64,000 nt of DNA. Origin: Phymorhynchus buccinoides (Eukaryota; Mollusca; Gastropoda; Neogastropoda; Raphitomidae). Where the stretch lies: assembly GCA_017654935.2 (NCBI GenBank), contig CM065687.1, positions 16,308,785 through 16,372,784 of the forward strand. Direction: 5' to 3'. Of the stretch, positions 1 to 10,288 are shown in pieces (within the stretch, counting starts at the first letter, position 1; every line of letters starts with the position of its first letter). Position numbers and translations under genes: made by a program. Under the pieces are notes generated by a model. The model was not told the origin of the DNA. It made no database searches and saw nothing but the letters and a program-made list of their open reading frames with translations.

Positions 1-40
1 GCCAAGGGCGTTAATAACCCTAGTTGCAGTGGCCAATAAA
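1..40. mobile_element. MITE family G, end fragment
   Basis: The first ~40 bases match the terminus of the family G copies at 13552-13767 and 58929-59146 (AAGGGCGTTAATAACCC then GTTGCAGTGGCCAATA). The rest lies left of the window. Confidence 0.6.
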
Positions 41-41
41 C

Positions 42-1059
42 CCTTTTTCATTTAACTGTCCACAAAGGAGGCAAATGTTCCCTTAAGGGATGGCCAAACA
101 AACTCAGCCAGGCTGAAAGAGAAGTTCCCTCAAAATGAGAGGCTTCTGGCCTGCTTTGATGTCTCCACATATTGCGCGCCCTTTGAAAACCATCAAAGAT
201 TGCACCTTTGAGGCATTTCTCCCTTTATAGATTTCTGAACATCTTGGGGAAAAGTTGGAGGGTTTTGATGTTGTTGTATTGTACATGTAGTTCTTTACTT
301 GCAGAATTTAAAATGTTTTGAGCATATATAGTTGTCATCTTCGTTTCTAAACATTTTCACCTTTTTTAAAAAATTGGCTTCTATCTCTAGCTCTACACTT
401 GATATTTTTTTTTCTATCAGGTCCCAGCTACTTTAACAATTACTTGCATCTGTATTGTTAAAAAAAATCGGGACTTTCCTGGTGTTGCACTGCCTCTGGG
501 CATTGCCTCCAGGATCATTCCCACCATCTTTATCTCTATAAATGTCCAATATGTGTCTGTTCCAGACCGGAGGACGTTAAATGAATTTTCATTCATTCTA
601 TCAGGTCTCTGGTTCAGTCTTAAGCAAAGCAAAAATTGAACAGATTGATTTTGGAGTGACGAGAACGACATTAACAGAATGACGCGCGCGTGTACACACA
701 CACACAATAAGATTCCACAGCATGAGATCGAGTTAACATATGCCTAACTAAAGAACGCAGGAGGAAAAGAGGGGGAAAAACACCTGAAGAACAAACACTC
801 TCAACTATTGCAAAAATGAAAATAATAAAATGAAATAGCAGTCTATTTACCAATAATTTCCCAAAGGCATTGACTTCAAATACCTTGCTAAAAAAGAAAA
901 CACACACACACACTGGACAGCACTAAATGTAAAGGTAAAACAGGCCATGCAAAATACCATCATTCATATACATTGCATGCGTTCGCAATCCTTCATAATA
1001 AATCAATTTAAACATCTATGATCTTTCAATCAAGTGTCAAGGCAACATTAGGCATTGGC
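42..1059. other. Non-coding stretch, no gene seen
   Basis: AT-rich sequence with short CA tracts (around 700 and 900). Open frames are short and lack coding features. Expected to be intron upstream of PMCA exon A. Confidence 0.5.
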
Positions 1060-1182
1060 TTTCTCTCTCTCTCTCTCGTCCTCTCTGTGTGTCTCTCTCT
1101 CTATCTCTCTCTCTCTCCTCTCTCTCTCTTCTCTCTCTCTCTCCTCCTGTCTCTCTCTCTCTCTCCCTCTCTCTCTCTCTGT
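1060..1182. repeat. (CT)n-rich microsatellite
   Basis: Interrupted CT dinucleotide run. It is followed by a G run near 1258-1268 and alternating AT/GTATGTAC steps to about 1330. Confidence 0.9.
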
Positions 1183-1865
1183 GTAATAAAGGGACATGTT
1201 TTACAAATGCTATACAAACATTCATAAAAATACTCACACATACACACAGAGAGACAGGGGGGGGGGGGAGAGGAAAAGATATATATATACATATACATAC
1301 ATATTTGTATGTACATGTATGTACACGTATGGCATATCCTAGCAAAAAGAAAAAGACAATGTTGATATCCTTCTTTAGCCTTTCAAACTTTATACAGCGA
1401 ACTTATCACTGACAAAGTAGGATGACTATATCAAAGGCATAGTTTGACAAAGTTGAATTACTATATATCAATAATATAAACAATTTAAACAAGAATTTAA
1501 ACAAGCTAAAACCACTGTTATATTGTCACACACAATCATTTAAGTAAAACAAGCATACCAACAACAGCGACTGTCACTGGCAATAGCCAGACCCCCGGAT
1601 CAAAGGAAAAGATAAGACAGCGATTACCGAGCTATCCTTACATTTCCCACAAACGGGCATTGTGGGAATCTATCATAGGTGTGGGGATCTATAGTTAAAA
1701 TTTCAGTGAAGTTATATATATTTTTTAGTTATATCCTCAATGAGACTAGGGAAGCCAAAGAGTGCTAAGTCATGCAGGCAAAGTTTTCTTTCTTTCCTTG
1801 TTTCTTTTCAGTCTACATGCTTTGATTGCAGCACGCACAAGCGCATGAGCAAGCACCTGCACATA
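1183..1865. other. Non-coding stretch, no gene seen
   Basis: AT-rich unique sequence. Nothing beyond short spurious frames was recognised. Confidence 0.5.
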
Positions 1866-2007
1866 TGGTCACTGCAACAACCACCTTTTGCTAGAGTGAA
1901 TGCCCTTGGTAGATGCTTGTTGAGTACTGACCAAGCAAGGGCATAACTCTCGCCAATAACTCTATTTGAGGTCACTGGATGGCTGCCTTTTTGCAAGAGC
2001 GAATGCC
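1866..2007. mobile_element. MITE family G, copy interrupted by the assembly gap
   Basis: GCAACAACCACCTTTTGC and the following ~130 bases match family G at 58929-59146 in the same orientation. The copy stops where the run of N begins. Confidence 0.75.
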
Positions 2008-2507
2008 NNNNNNNNNNNNNNNNNNNNNNNNNNNNNNNNNNNNNNNNNNNNNNNNNNNNNNNNNNNNNNNNNNNNNNNNNNNNNNNNNNNNNNNNNNNNN
2101 NNNNNNNNNNNNNNNNNNNNNNNNNNNNNNNNNNNNNNNNNNNNNNNNNNNNNNNNNNNNNNNNNNNNNNNNNNNNNNNNNNNNNNNNNNNNNNNNNNNN
2201 NNNNNNNNNNNNNNNNNNNNNNNNNNNNNNNNNNNNNNNNNNNNNNNNNNNNNNNNNNNNNNNNNNNNNNNNNNNNNNNNNNNNNNNNNNNNNNNNNNNN
2301 NNNNNNNNNNNNNNNNNNNNNNNNNNNNNNNNNNNNNNNNNNNNNNNNNNNNNNNNNNNNNNNNNNNNNNNNNNNNNNNNNNNNNNNNNNNNNNNNNNNN
2401 NNNNNNNNNNNNNNNNNNNNNNNNNNNNNNNNNNNNNNNNNNNNNNNNNNNNNNNNNNNNNNNNNNNNNNNNNNNNNNNNNNNNNNNNNNNNNNNNNNNN
2501 NNNNNNN
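2008..2507. other. Assembly gap (500 N)
   Basis: Exactly 500 N, so the length is probably a scaffolding convention rather than a measured size. Open frames spanning it are meaningless. Confidence 0.99.
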
Positions 2508-2799
2508 CAGTATTTTGTGGCGTGGTTAGCGAGTCTCGAGTCCGCTTGGGTGGTTCGTTTAAATTCTTCCTTGTAATGGTTCTCGTTTGGGCCTTGGCGG
2601 TTGTCTGCTGTTGTAGACTGGTCGTTGTTCGTTTTCGTCCCCTCTCTCCTGGTGGTTTTATAGCAATTTATGTAAATGGTGTGTAGTAGGGTTTGTGTAT
2701 TTTCCGTCCACTCTTGAATCTGCCATCCATTACAGTGTGTCTAGCTTTTTGTGTGAAATTGTTCATGATTCATGTGATCAAAAATCAAAGAAATTTTTT
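2508..2799. other. Non-coding stretch right of the gap
   Basis: GT-rich sequence with no recognisable gene or repeat. Confidence 0.4.
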
Positions 2800-2982
2800 A
2801 GTGCAGTGGAGCCCTCCCTTATAAACCTCCCATTATAAGACTCCCTCCCACATAAACCTATTTCTCTGAATACATTGCCCTTCTTTGTAAGTATTAAAAT
2901 TACCTCCCTTAAAGACCAACTCCCTTACAAGACCGTCATTTTGGATGATTTTTGAAGGTCTTATAAGGGAGGTTCCACTGTA
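2800..2982. mobile_element. MITE family A (CAGTGGA..CCTCCCTTATAA termini)
   Basis: Terminal inverted repeats: GCAGTGGAGCCCTCCCTTAT on the left, AAGGGAGGTTCCACTGTAC on the right. The interior includes a motif resembling ATTTTGGATGATTTTT. The same element recurs at 28443-29054, 30719-31015 and their mirrors. No coding capacity. Confidence 0.85.
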
Positions 2983-3130
2983 CTTTTTTTTTTTAATGTT
3001 GTTAAAATGGTAACGGAATGAAGAGATATTTGTAGGAGTAAATGGCGCACATGTCTTGTTTCTTTGTATTTGAATGACATGTCATTGTTTATTATTGATT
3101 TTGAACTATGGCTCTTGTACTATGAACGTG

Positions 3131-3341
3131 TAGGGAAACGGGGTAAAAAAGCGCATGGGCGGGTAAGAACCCCCCCAATTAATCTCATGAAATAAATGAA
3201 CATTTCAGTCAAATTTGCCATGGACGAATCTAGACATTAACGCTCGGTCTCATGGGCAAAATGAGACTGAAATTTTGCTTCATTTCATGAATAATTGGGG
3301 TGGGCTTCTTACGCCCATGCGCTTTTACCCCGTCTCCCCTA
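3131..3341. mobile_element. MITE family B (GGGGAAGACGGGGTAAAA termini)
   Basis: A ~210 bp foldback with long terminal inverted repeats that include GCGCATGGGCGGGTAAGAA and its complement, and a short centre with ATTAACGCTC. This copy is more decayed than those at 16377-16602 and 16773-16991. TA flanks suggest a TA target-site duplication. Confidence 0.85.
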
Positions 3342-3574
3342 ATGGTTGAGATTGTTGTAGATTTGGAATTCCTGAATGGCACAACTAGGGCAATGCAGCA
3401 TTTTTGGGGGGTTTTTAAGTGTTAACACAGCTCAAGCCATATATAATAGTAGTACCTAGGTTGCATTGATTAGGAGATACCTGAAGTGCCAGAGATGCTG
3501 AAGTGGTGCAGCTTAAGCCATGTAGGTTGAACATAACAGTTAACTACATATAGTTGTTGTTGTCGTTGTTGTCG
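3342..3574. other. Non-coding spacer
   Basis: Nothing recognised apart from a short TTG/TTGTCG run near 3555. Confidence 0.4.
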
Positions 3575-3704
3575 GGGGGATCATCCCAAACAGTCAAAGC
3601 ACTTGAACACTAAGGTACAAAACAAATGCACCAGCTAGGGATGAGGAACATTACTTGTGCTACCGGTTTTTTTATTACCCTGCCACATCTGGGGCAGCCA
3701 CCAC
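3575..3704. repeat. Dispersed repeat family C
   Basis: GGATCATCCCAAACAGTCAAAGC, here broken as GGATCATCCC then CAAAGCACTTGAACACT, through to GGGCAGCCACC. The same ordered block occurs at 33865-34016 (opposite strand) and 38629-38785. Class unknown. Confidence 0.7.
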
Positions 3705-3842
3705 TCTCCAATCTTCGGAGGATTTTTGCAGACTGATGATGTTATGCTAGGAGCTTGTCATGATCTCCTCTCTTTGGCCTCACTATTTCATTCTATGCAT
3801 AGCATAACAAGCATTTTGATGTAGCCTTGGTGTTCTAGCCTA

Positions 3843-4457
3843 TGTCAATTGGTCTGACACAGCCTTAAGCCAAGGCGCTAACTACATGCAGTAGCAGTAG
3901 GTACCCGTGGAAGCCTGCAGACTGCTCTGTGTTGTTGTGTCAACTGGTCTGACACGGCCTTTAAGCCAAGGCGCACTACATGCAGTAGCAGTAGCAGTAG
4001 GTACCCATGGAAGCCTGCAGACTGCTCTGTGTTGTTGTGTCAACTGGTCTGACACGGCCTTTAAGCCAAGGCACACTACATGCAGTAGCAGTAGGTACCC
4101 GTGGAAGCCTGCAGATACTGCTTCTGTGTTGTTGTGTCAACTGGTCTGACACGGCCTTTTAAGCCAAGGGTGCACTACTGCAGTACTGTCCAAGTTTGCA
4201 GTTTAGCAGTATAGCAGTTAGGTACCCAATGGGAAGCCTGCAGGACTGCTCTGTGTTGTTCCTGTGTCAACTGGTCTGACACGGCCTTTAAGCCAAGGAG
4301 CCACTGCAGTACAGGATAGTAGCAGTAGCACCCATGTAGGTTTTGGGTTTGTCCTGTTTGTCAACTGGTTGCACGGCCTTTTTTTCCCCCAAGCATGGAA
4401 GCAGTAGGTACTGCAGACTGCTCTGTGTTGTGTCAACTGGTCTGACACGGCCTTTAA
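3843..4457 (+). repeat. Satellite array 1 (~95-130 bp units, about 7 copies)
   Basis: Each unit holds CAACTGGTCTGACACGGCCT, then TTAAGCCAAGG, CATGCAGTAGCAGTAGGTAC and AAGCCTGCAGACTGCTCTGT. Later units vary in length and are degenerate. About 60 bases of the unit are shared with array 2. Confidence 0.9.
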
Positions 4458-4547
4458 AGGTGGACCCTGAATGACGGATGAGTGTTTGCAAGAAACACGT
4501 CGAGATCAGCGCAGAACTTAAGCCTTTTCAATCAGACGGCGGAACAC

Positions 4548-4980
4548 ATCACTTTGCTCTGGGTTCTTGAGAAATTAAACCGTCGAATATGACTGCGGAT
4601 TCCTTCCTTGGGGAATGCCCGGAGAGAGTAGCCATTTTGGATGGGGTGGGTGAAGGTCACTCATTGGTGCTTGAAGCGTTTTTTTTTTTTGTAGTGCAAT
4701 AAAAAAAAAGTTGGAACTGTTTCCTTTGTTGTGAGCGTAAACTCTTTTAGATAATCTGCTATATAATTTTTTTTAAGAAACAAAAAAAAGAGGCTTGTAT
4801 TGCGAAAATTTCTGCAAAACAAACAAATTTGGTCTAAACGCAGGCGGCGCATTAGAAAAAGAGAAGGCACACGCCTTCTCTTTCACTGAAAGAATTTGAC
4901 TCTCCAGCACCTCATGGCCAAGGAGGAATCGCCCATTTGACGGTTTGATTTCTAGGAAGCCAGAGCAAAGTGTAGTGTCC
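4548..4980. repeat. Imperfect foldback between the two satellite arrays
   Basis: TTTGCTCTGGGTTCTTGAGA and AAACCGTC at 4553-4590 are inverted at about 4935-4975 (GACGGTTTGATTTC, CCAGAGCAAAG), and the next ~30 bases also pair loosely. A perfect short hairpin, GAGAAGGC/GCCTTCTC, lies near 4860-4882. The interior is AT-rich and non-coding. Confidence 0.6.
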
Positions 4981-5020
4981 CTAACATGCTTTTTACAGCA
5001 AAAAACCTCATCGCGTCGTA

Positions 5021-5714
5021 GGGTGTGGCCCTTTAAGCCAAGGTTGCAGCTAGCACATGCAGTAGCACTAGGTAGCCGTGTGTGTGTGTTGTTAATGTCA
5101 GCTGGTCTGACACGGCCTTTAAGCCAAGGCGCACCACATGCAGTAGCACTAGGTAGCCGTGTGTGTGTGTTGTTAACGTCAGCTGGTCTGACACGGCCTT
5201 TAAGCCAAGGCGCACCACATGCAGTAGCACTAGGTAGCCGTGTGTGTGTGTTGTTAACGCAACAGCTGGTCTGAGCCGTGTGTATGTAGCAAGTCAGCTG
5301 GTCTGACACGGCCTTTAAGCCAAAGCGCACCACATGCAGTAGCACTAGGTAGCCGTGTGTGTGTTGTTAACGTCAGCTGGTCTGACACGGCCTTTAAGCC
5401 AAGGCGCAGCACATGCAGTAGCACTAGGTAGCTGTGTGTGTGTGTGTGTGTGTTGTTAATGTCAGCTGGTCTGACACGGCCTTTAAGCCAAGGCGCAGCA
5501 CATGCAGTAGCACTAGGTAGCCGTGTATGTGTTGTTAACGTCAGCTGGTCTGGCACGGCCTTTAAGCCAAGGCGCAGCACATGCAGTAGCACTAGGTAGC
5601 CGTGTGTGTGTGTGTTGTTAATGTCAGCTGGTCTGACACGGCCTTTAAGCCAAGGCGCAGCACATGCAGTAGCACTAGGTAGCCGTGTGTGTGTGTGTGT
5701 GTTGTTAACGTCAG
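5021..5714 (+). repeat. Satellite array 2 (~80-90 bp units, about 8 copies) ending at exon A acceptor
   Basis: Units read TCAGCTGGTCTGACACGGCC, TTTAAGCCAAGGCGCA, CACATGCAGTAGCACTAGGT, AGCCGTGTGTG(TG)n, TTGTTAACG. The last unit stops at ...AACGTCAGCTG, where exon A coding sequence takes over. Every unit therefore repeats the TG run and GTCAGCTG found at the exon A acceptor. Confidence 0.93.
5684..5714 (+). promoter_or_regulatory. Putative splice acceptor of exon A with (TG)9 tract
   Basis: Nine GT repeats, then TTGTTAACGTCAG, directly precede the LRVVRVF codons. There is no long pyrimidine tract. UG-rich RNA just before an acceptor is a known binding setting for TDP-43 and CELF proteins in animals; such control here is inference. 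Confidence 0.55.
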
Positions 5715-6110
5715 CTGCGGGTGGTGCGGGTCTTCAAGAGCATGCTGGAGGACCTGGAGGAGAAGCGCAGCACCCACAGCTTCCAGTCCCTGCGCTCCTC
5801 ACGCTCCCACCTGTCCCCGCACTCCTTCACCGATGAGTGCGCCTCCTCCTCCACCCCCCGCCGACACAGCCATGGCCCCTTCTTGCATCTCCTCCCCACT
5901 ACCGCCTTCTCCTCAGCCTCTCTGTCCCCCGGCGGGCCCATCCAGACCAAGAGCCGCTCCTTCGAGAACGTGCCGCTGGTGAGCCGCACGTCCATCCCTG
6001 CCCTGTACACCACCGGCCAGCTGAACCCCGCCCCCCTGGCGCTGCCCCGCCCCCTGCCCCCCAAGACCCTCAGCCACTGGGACATCGCCGGTCAGCGCTC
6101 GCACGTCTAG
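5715..6110 (+). CDS. PMCA (ATP2B-type) alternative terminal exon A, C-terminal regulatory tail
   Basis: Partial CDS: last coding exon of a plasma-membrane Ca2+ pump, which exports cytosolic Ca2+ using ATP. It opens right after an AG (5713-5714) and encodes 131 residues, then TAG. The first residues, LRVVRVFKSMLEDLEEKR, match the second half of the PMCA calmodulin-binding domain (IRVVNAF in vertebrates), and the Phe that anchors calmodulin is kept as residue 7. The rest is Ser/Arg/Pro-rich, low-complexity and likely disordered, with basic-Ser sites (EKRSTHSF, RSSRSH) that could be phosphorylated. The end, QRSHV, fits a class I PDZ ligand. The exon is much more GC-rich than its surroundings. 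Its acceptor is odd: a TG run and the end of a satellite array replace a normal pyrimidine tract. The upstream exon that should end in the first half of the domain is outside the window. Family call is confident; use of this exon is inferred from the open frame, homology and acceptor. Confidence 0.8.
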   Translation: MRVVRVFKSMLEDLEEKRSTHSFQSLRSSRSHLSPHSFTDECASSSTPRRHSHGPFLHLLPTTAFSSASLSPGGPIQTKSRSFENVPLVSRTSIPALYTTGQLNPAPLALPRPLPPKTLSHWDIAGQRSHV

Positions 6111-6377
6111 ACACTGATCGTCTTCTTCTTCGTGAATTTTCTGAATTATGATTGAACAAAAAACAACAACAAAACAACAACACTGCAACGCTACTAGGAT
6201 TTTAAACACAAGAGATGATTAATAAGTCAAAACAAAACAAGAAAAAACACCACAACGCTACTAGGATTGAACTCAAGAGATGATTTATAAGTCAAAACAA
6301 AACAAAAAACACAATGCTACTAGGATTGAACACAAGAGATGATTAATAAGTCAAAACAAAACAAGAAAAACCACATT
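6111..6377 (+). repeat. 3' flank of exon A with three ~65 bp tandem units
   Basis: GCTACTAGGATT..ACACAAGAGATGATTAATAAG..AAAACAAAACAAG is repeated three times (about 6187-6372). Part of the expected exon A 3' UTR. Confidence 0.8.
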
Positions 6378-6778
6378 TGTGACCTAGCACCACGAAAGGG
6401 ACATTAAGTGTCAAAATGACCGTTCTGAGAAAATGGTACAGTTAGAAACTTCAGGCAATTCTCTTTCAAATGATATAAGAACCATTCTTGTAACTTTTTT
6501 TCTGTTTTAGAGTTATGAGCATTTTAATCTGTCGGCAATTTTGAGAAATCGCACTCGAAAGTTTAGCCTGGCTAAAAAAAATGCATTGACCTACTCATTT
6601 CAAAGCACTTTTTGGAGTATTTAGAGACCACAAGGATTGTCCTTTATAAATATGAAAGATGTGATGATAAAGAGCACACAAAAAAATTATTTTAAAAAAT
6701 GATGTTTTTGACTTTGCAAGCCTGTTGTAAGAAACTAGCCCAGCAACTTAATGTCCCTTTCAATTCCATTGGGTCACA
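6378..6778. mobile_element. MITE family D (TGTGACC..GCACCACGAAAGG termini)
   Basis: Starts TGTGACCTAGCACCACGAAA, ends with inverted AATGTCCCTTTC and GGTCACA. About 400 bp, non-coding. A second copy at 32424-33017 carries another element inside it. This copy sits in the 3' flank of exon A. Confidence 0.8.
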
Positions 6779-7420
6779 TTTTCGTCTTGAAAAAGACTGT
6801 CGAGGTGAAAATGTAGCAAACTAACGACAGTGGTGACGTATATATGAATTCAGAAAAAAAGTGAATGTAATGAAATAAATGCCATAGGGGGGTTTAAGCT
6901 TGAGGAAGCGCCTTTCTCCGCAATTTTTAACAGTTTTATGTTTTCATCTTCAAGAGTACTTGCCCCTTGATCACCGTGAAGTGCGCTTTAGCCCTTGACA
7001 ACCATACCGAGAGATAACATTGGTAACGTCTCCTGAGTCGCAAGTCGTCTTGGAATTTGAGGACCACAAACGGTTTAATAGAGGGAGTGAACTCAAAAAC
7101 TGGAAAACAAACAACAAACACTAAGCAAAATCACTGGATCGATACTCTCTCTTTTTTCCCCCCATGTTTAACCACTTTATTGTCTTTGCTTCCAAGAAAA
7201 GAACAAACAGTTAAATAGTTAAGTGAACTCTCAAGAACAGTTGAACTTGAGACGTTAACAACAACGACAGCTGTGTAGAATTCTTGGATAAATTGTCTGG
7301 ATGGGGTGTTTTAGGGGTGGGGGGCAGGGGGGGGGGGCACATTCAAGTGACAGTTTTAGCTACCCATTTGAAAAACTGAAACAGACTGCAACGTCACTGG
7401 AACATACAACAAACAAACAA
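6779..7420. other. 3' flank of exon A
   Basis: AT-rich, with a candidate polyadenylation signal AATAAA at 6874-6879 and a G run near 7318-7338. No coding frame supported. Confidence 0.45.
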
Positions 7421-7726
7421 CTACACGACAAGTGTAAAGTGACCTTATTTTATTCACTAGAGACAAAGCAAAACTATTGGATATTTCAGCGAATGCGCCT
7501 TTATCATCATAGACAAACAATTAAAACAGCAAACAGCAAAAGGAGCAAAAAGCAGGCAACAAAAGGAGCAAAAAAAAAACAAGATCAACATAAAAAAACC
7601 AATTCTTCCCCTCTACAGTCCAATGCGTAAATGATAACAACCAAGTTGAAGGGGTGCATTCGCCGAAATATCCAGTAGTTTTGTTTTGTCTCTTGTGAAT
7701 AAAATAGCGTCACTTTACACTTGTAG
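7421..7726. mobile_element. MITE-like foldback family E
   Basis: CAAGTGTAAAGTGACCTTAT..GGATATTTCAGCGAATGCGCC at the left end is inverted at 7650-7726 (GCATTCGCCGAAATATCC..CACTTTACACTTG), giving ~75 bp inverted ends around an A-rich core. Confidence 0.8.
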
Positions 7727-9117
7727 TGCACCCATTTGAATACATTTTTATTTCATGTAATGTCATTCCTTCACCAACATTTCTTTTCACATGTACTTGT
7801 GTCAATGTAGTACTTGGAACTTGGTTTAAAGCTTTTTTAATTCTATAAAGTAAAGTATCAGGTACATTTCTTCTAGCATTTCATGGGTCTGCTTTGAAAG
7901 AGTTTAGTTACAGATGGATTTTGGGGGTTTTGAATGGCAAGATGTTTGTTCAAGGGATGAAATTGATTGAAGTTTGTTCTCGTCTGCAAATAAATAAATA
8001 AATAAGTGTTTATGTGTGTACACATATGGAAACGTTTTTGCACATTTGGTATACAATTTATTTTTGAAAAGACTATTATTTGTTTTGGTAAACAAAGAAA
8101 TGTTATACATACAGAATATTGTGTGTTATAGAGAAAAAAAATAGATATATTGTCTTGGATTGTTTATGTCGTATGACTTATAAATATTCATCAGTTATGT
8201 CCACGTTTCCCCAGTTGTTGCTATCTCCACTGTGATACTTACATCCACAACCACCGCCTTCTACTAATAGCTTTCCGCAGATTTGTTTATATTTAAAACA
8301 AAATATTTGGATGGAGATTTAACTGTTTATTCTTGCCGCCTTGTAATTCCTCATGTTTGGATTAAATTTTGTGCAGAGTTTACTTGCTGCGACTTTCGTT
8401 TTTGTAATGGAATGATAATATATCCAATGTTTTCCGTCTTGAAAGGATGGTGTGTTAAATGTATAAGAATTGACTGGTTTTTAAACTTTACTTGTAAGTT
8501 ACTGTTTGGATGTGACATGCAAAATAAAACGGTCATCAGGTGTTAAAATATAGCGGTGTTTGATTTTATTATGAGCTCTTTTCTTTTAAAGCAAAAAATA
8601 GAACGAATCGTTCATTCGGTCATGCTTGCCTGTACGACAGTGTGTGTTCAGATTGTCCACCTCAGTCTGTTTCGTTTTTACAGTTTGCAGATTTGGGAAA
8701 AAATTGTCGAGATTATTTCGTCGTTGAGCCTCTTGATGCAAAAGTCTTCTGCTTCGTTACTCTAGGGATTTGTGTTTCTGATTTTCATTTTTTTGAAGGT
8801 TTCAGGGATTTTTCCAACAAAGCGTTTTTGATCCTTGCTGTGCTCCTTCCATATTTGGTCCCTTTCCAATTTTCATGCATCTGTTTTTGTTTCCGATTTC
8901 TCCATATCTGGTCTGTTCTATATTTCTCCATATCTGTCTCTTTTCCCATACCATGTCGATCTGTCCAATTTTTCCATATCTATTCTGTCTCTTCTTTTCC
9001 CATATCTGGTAGATCTGATTTTCCCATCTTCTGCCTCTGCTACCCCTCCCCCCCCTCCCCCCACCTTTTCCCATCTTTGATCTGTCCCAGATTTTTGTTT
9101 ATCTATTGCTGTTTTTC
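7727..9117. other. Non-coding, probable 3' flank of exon A and spacer
   Basis: AT-rich. AATAAA at 8523-8528 is followed by GGTGTT and a T-rich run, a plausible poly(A) site for exon A transcripts. From about 8840 the sequence is rich in CATATCTG/TTCC-type motifs leading into the tandem array. Confidence 0.45.
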
Positions 9118-10090
9118 CCATGTCTCTCTCTGCTTTCCTCATATGTGCGTTCTCTCCATGTTCACCCATATATATTCTCATTCTCTGTTTTCCCATGTCT
9201 GTTCTCTCTCTCTCTCTCTCTGCTTTTCTCATATGTGCGTTCTCTCCATGTTCACCCATATATATTCTCATTCTCTGTTTCCCATGTCTGTTCTCTCTCT
9301 CTCTCTCTGCTTTTCTCATATGTGCGTTCTCTCCATGTTCACCCATATATATTCTCATTCTCTGTTTTCCTATGTCTGTTTCTCTCTCTCTCTCTCACCT
9401 GCGTTTCTCATATGTGCGTTCTCTCCATGTTCACCCATATATATTCTCATTCTCTCTTTCCCATGTCTGTTCTCTCTCTCTCTCTCTCTGCTTTTCTCAT
9501 ATGTACGTTCTCTCCATGTTCACCCATATATATTCTCATTCTCTGTTTTCCCATGTCTGTTCTCTCTCTCTCTCTCTCTGCTTTTCTCATATGTGCGTTC
9601 TCTCCATGTTCACCCATATATATTCTCATTCTCTGTTTTCCCATGTCTGTTCTCTCTCTCTCTCTCTCTGCTTTTCTCATATGTGCGTTCTCTCCATGTT
9701 CACCCATATATATTCTCATTCTCTGTTTCCCATGTCTGTTCTCTCTCTCTCTCTCTCTGCTTTTCTCATATGTGCGTTCTCTCCATGTTCACCCATATAT
9801 ATTCTCATTCTCTGTTTCCCATGTCTGTTCTCTCTCTCTCTGCTTTTCTCATATGTGCGTTCTCTCCATGTTCACCCATATATATTCTCATTCTCTGTTT
9901 TCCCATGTCTGTTCTCTCTCTCTCTGCTTTTCTCATATGTGCGTTCTCTCCATGTTCACCCATATATATTCTCATTCTCTGTTTCCCATGTCTGTTCTCT
10001 CTCTCTCTGCTTTTCTCATATGTGCGTTCTCTCCATGTTCACCCATATCTTTTCTCATTCTCTGTTTTCCCATATCTGTTCTCCCTGGGT
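9118..10090. repeat. CT-rich tandem array, 11 units of ~80-92 bp
   Basis: Unit: CTCTCTGCTTTTCTCATATG, TGCGTTCTCTCCATGTTCAC, CCATATATATTCTCATTCTC, TGTTTTCCCATGTCTGTTCT, then a variable (CT)n. Length variation comes mainly from the CT run. The array is stop-poor in several frames, giving long but meaningless frames. It lies ~430 bp upstream of the exon B acceptor. Confidence 0.95.
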
Positions 10091-10261
10091 TGGTTTTTTT
10101 AATGTTTTTTAAACTGTTTTTCCTAGCTGATTCATCACTTAACCATCAATGTTTGTCATGTTGTTCCATGTCCACCATAGTTATGGAGATGTCTTGTCTC
10201 TCTGTGCCATGCCAATATTTTACTTTACTGCTCATGTAACCCTAACCTGTTGTCTTGAGAT

Positions 10262-10288
10262 GAATGGGGGGGGGGGGGGGGGGGGGGG
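10262..10288. repeat. Poly-G run
   Basis: A G homopolymer of roughly 23-25 bases between the tandem array and exon B. The matching C run at about 62531-62550 is of different length. Confidence 0.85.

Noticed and set aside
1966..2686. Frames crossing the run of N
   Set aside because: Most of their length is N; nothing can be inferred.
4773..5592. Repetitive frames in the satellite arrays (LGLKAVSDQLT-type repeats)
   Set aside because: Direct translation of the satellite unit; no coding bias and the unit changes frame between copies.
3843..5714. Possible CRISPR array
   Set aside because: Units are 80-130 bp, repeat and 'spacer' parts are both repeated, and the DNA is eukaryotic.
8642..10239. 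Long open frames (330-486 codons) over 8642-10239 and their mirror at 62577-63990
   Set aside because: They exist only because the ~85 bp CT-rich tandem unit lacks stops in several frames; protein content is repeats of the same low-complexity peptide in all frames.
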